64,000 nucleotides of DNA from Cupriavidus alkaliphilus. Its GTDB lineage: Bacteria > Pseudomonadota > Gammaproteobacteria > Burkholderiales > Burkholderiaceae. Shown in pieces: positions 63,457 through 64,000 of this stretch. Both the position numbers and the translations under genes were made by a program. The notes under the pieces were generated by a model. It ran no database searches, was not told the origin of the DNA, and was given only the letters and a program-made list of their open reading frames with translations. Numbering within the stretch: the stretch's first letter is position 1; the number at the start of each line of letters is the position of its first letter. The stretch lies in assembly GCF_900094595.1 (NCBI RefSeq), contig NZ_FMAD01000005.1, positions 186,001-250,000 on the forward strand, written 5' to 3'.

Positions 63457-63921
63457 ATGCCCGACCCGACTACCACGCTGACGCCGGCTGCCTGCGGCGA
63501 TTCCCCCCACCGGTTGCCGCGCTGGCTGCACTGGCTGGCGCTGTTGCTGCTGTGCGCGGCCTACCTGCAGGGCGGCCTGGTCAAGCTGACGGACTTTGGC
63601 GGCGCGGTCGCGGAGATGCAGCACTTCGGCCTGTCGCCGGCGGTGCCGATGGCGCTTGCCACCATCGTGCTGGAGCTGGGCGCCTGCGCCATGATCCTGC
63701 TCGGCTGGCGCCGCTGGCTGGGAGCCCTGGCGCTGGCGGCGTTCACGCTGGCCGCGACCTTCGTCGCCAACCGCTTCTGGCAGGCGCCGCCCGAGGCCAG
63801 GTTCATGATGGCCAATGCCTTCTTCGAACACCTGGGACTGGTGGGCGGCTTCCTGCTGGTGGCCTGGCATGACCTGCGCGAACGCGCACGGCGCACGCAA
63901 GCTGCGCAAACCAAACGGTGA
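63457..63921 (+). CDS. DoxX family membrane protein
   Basis: A 154-residue inner-membrane protein with four hydrophobic segments (HWLALLLLCAAYLQGGLVKL, VPMALATIVLELGACAMILL, ALALAAFTLAATFVANRFWQ, NAFFEHLGLVGGFLLVAW). The GGLVKLTDFGGAVAEMQHFG stretch and helix order are those of DoxX/YqjF proteins, which support redox or oxygen-linked metabolism. 42 nt after the amidohydrolase gene, probably the same operon. Confidence 0.9.
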   Translation: MPDPTTTLTPAACGDSPHRLPRWLHWLALLLLCAAYLQGGLVKLTDFGGAVAEMQHFGLSPAVPMALATIVLELGACAMILLGWRRWLGALALAAFTLAATFVANRFWQAPPEARFMMANAFFEHLGLVGGFLLVAWHDLRERARRTQAAQTKR

Positions 63922-63926
63922 CCCGC

Positions 63927-64000
63927 ATGGCCGAACAAGCAGTGCGCCCCGCGCCCTCGCCCGCCAACGGCGGCACCTTCGCGCCGCTGGCGCAGGCCAC
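63927..64000 (+). CDS. Start of another gene, cut by the window edge
   Basis: An ATG 5 nt after the DoxX stop opens 24 codons (MAEQAVRPAPSPANGGTFAP then LAQA) to the window edge. A polar start ending in FAPLAQA would suit a major-facilitator transporter of the MFS_3 type, but this is a guess from very little sequence. The short gap suggests the operon continues. Confidence 0.5.
   Translation, partial: MAEQAVRPAPSPANGGTFAPLAQA

Noticed and set aside
1-64000. CRISPR arrays, tRNA/rRNA genes, integrase or transposase genes
   Set aside because: No regularly spaced repeats, no tRNA-like cloverleaf, and no transposase or integrase motif was found by reading; only eroded gene fragments and short repeats hint at past rearrangement.

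Overview
The window is GC-rich chromosomal DNA (or a chromid/megaplasmid segment) from a beta-proteobacterium, most likely Cupriavidus or a close Burkholderiaceae relative. This is inferred from the gene families: a Cus-type HME-RND copper pump with a CusF-like tail on CusB, a DUF1484 protein, many LysR/TetR-controlled catabolic islands, DUF1302 and an mhp-like lower pathway. No rRNA, tRNA, CRISPR array, intact insertion sequence or replication origin was seen. Gene starts were set from ribosome-binding sites, overlaps and domain beginnings.

Left part (1-18 kb). The window opens inside a cusB-cusA-cusF copper/silver efflux operon. Next is a MerR regulator with two near-identical MerR-type promoters (19-bp spacers), one before an alpha/beta hydrolase and one before an Old Yellow Enzyme homologue. 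A TetR regulator is divergent from a four-gene catabolic operon (class II aldolase-like protein, FAD aromatic hydroxylase, aldehyde dehydrogenase, RidA), with two copies of a 13-bp palindrome between them. A zinc alcohol dehydrogenase, a beta-class GST, a DUF1484 protein, a long imperfect inverted repeat, a second RidA and a LysR follow.

Middle (18-30 kb). An eroded patch holds the C-terminal remnant of an alkylsulfatase and another broken fragment among three small minus-strand genes. Then comes a series of regulator/target pairs: LysR, a short TetR with a partner gene, an alpha/beta hydrolase, a sugar isomerase-like gene with a divergent TetR and its palindrome, an epimerase with a divergent LysR, and argC (type 2) with a divergent LysR.

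Centre (29.8-38.7 kb). The least familiar locus is a compact six-gene minus-strand operon: a Glu-rich acidic/Gly-rich protein, an HExxH putative metalloprotease, a 685-residue protein of unknown fold, an AONS-like PLP enzyme, a GIY-YIG-like protein and an amidohydrolase. It is preceded by a good sigma-54 promoter and two palindromes at enhancer distance, and it converges with a sigma-54 activator gene. This is my best candidate for an undescribed system.

Right part (38.8-64 kb). A repeat-bearing lipoprotein and a NemA-like ene-reductase lead to a catabolic island: a minus operon (meta-cleavage-type hydrolase, SDR, ketosteroid-isomerase-like protein, TetR) and a plus operon (SDR, DUF1302 outer-membrane protein, mhpD-F-E, exported SurE, small lipoprotein). 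A very large Ser/Thr-kinase-like/ATPase/GAF/histidine kinase and a FixJ-type regulator then face a divergent operon of isochorismatase-like hydrolase, chloroperoxidase-like hydrolase, Tat-exported amidohydrolase and DoxX. The window ends a few codons into another gene.
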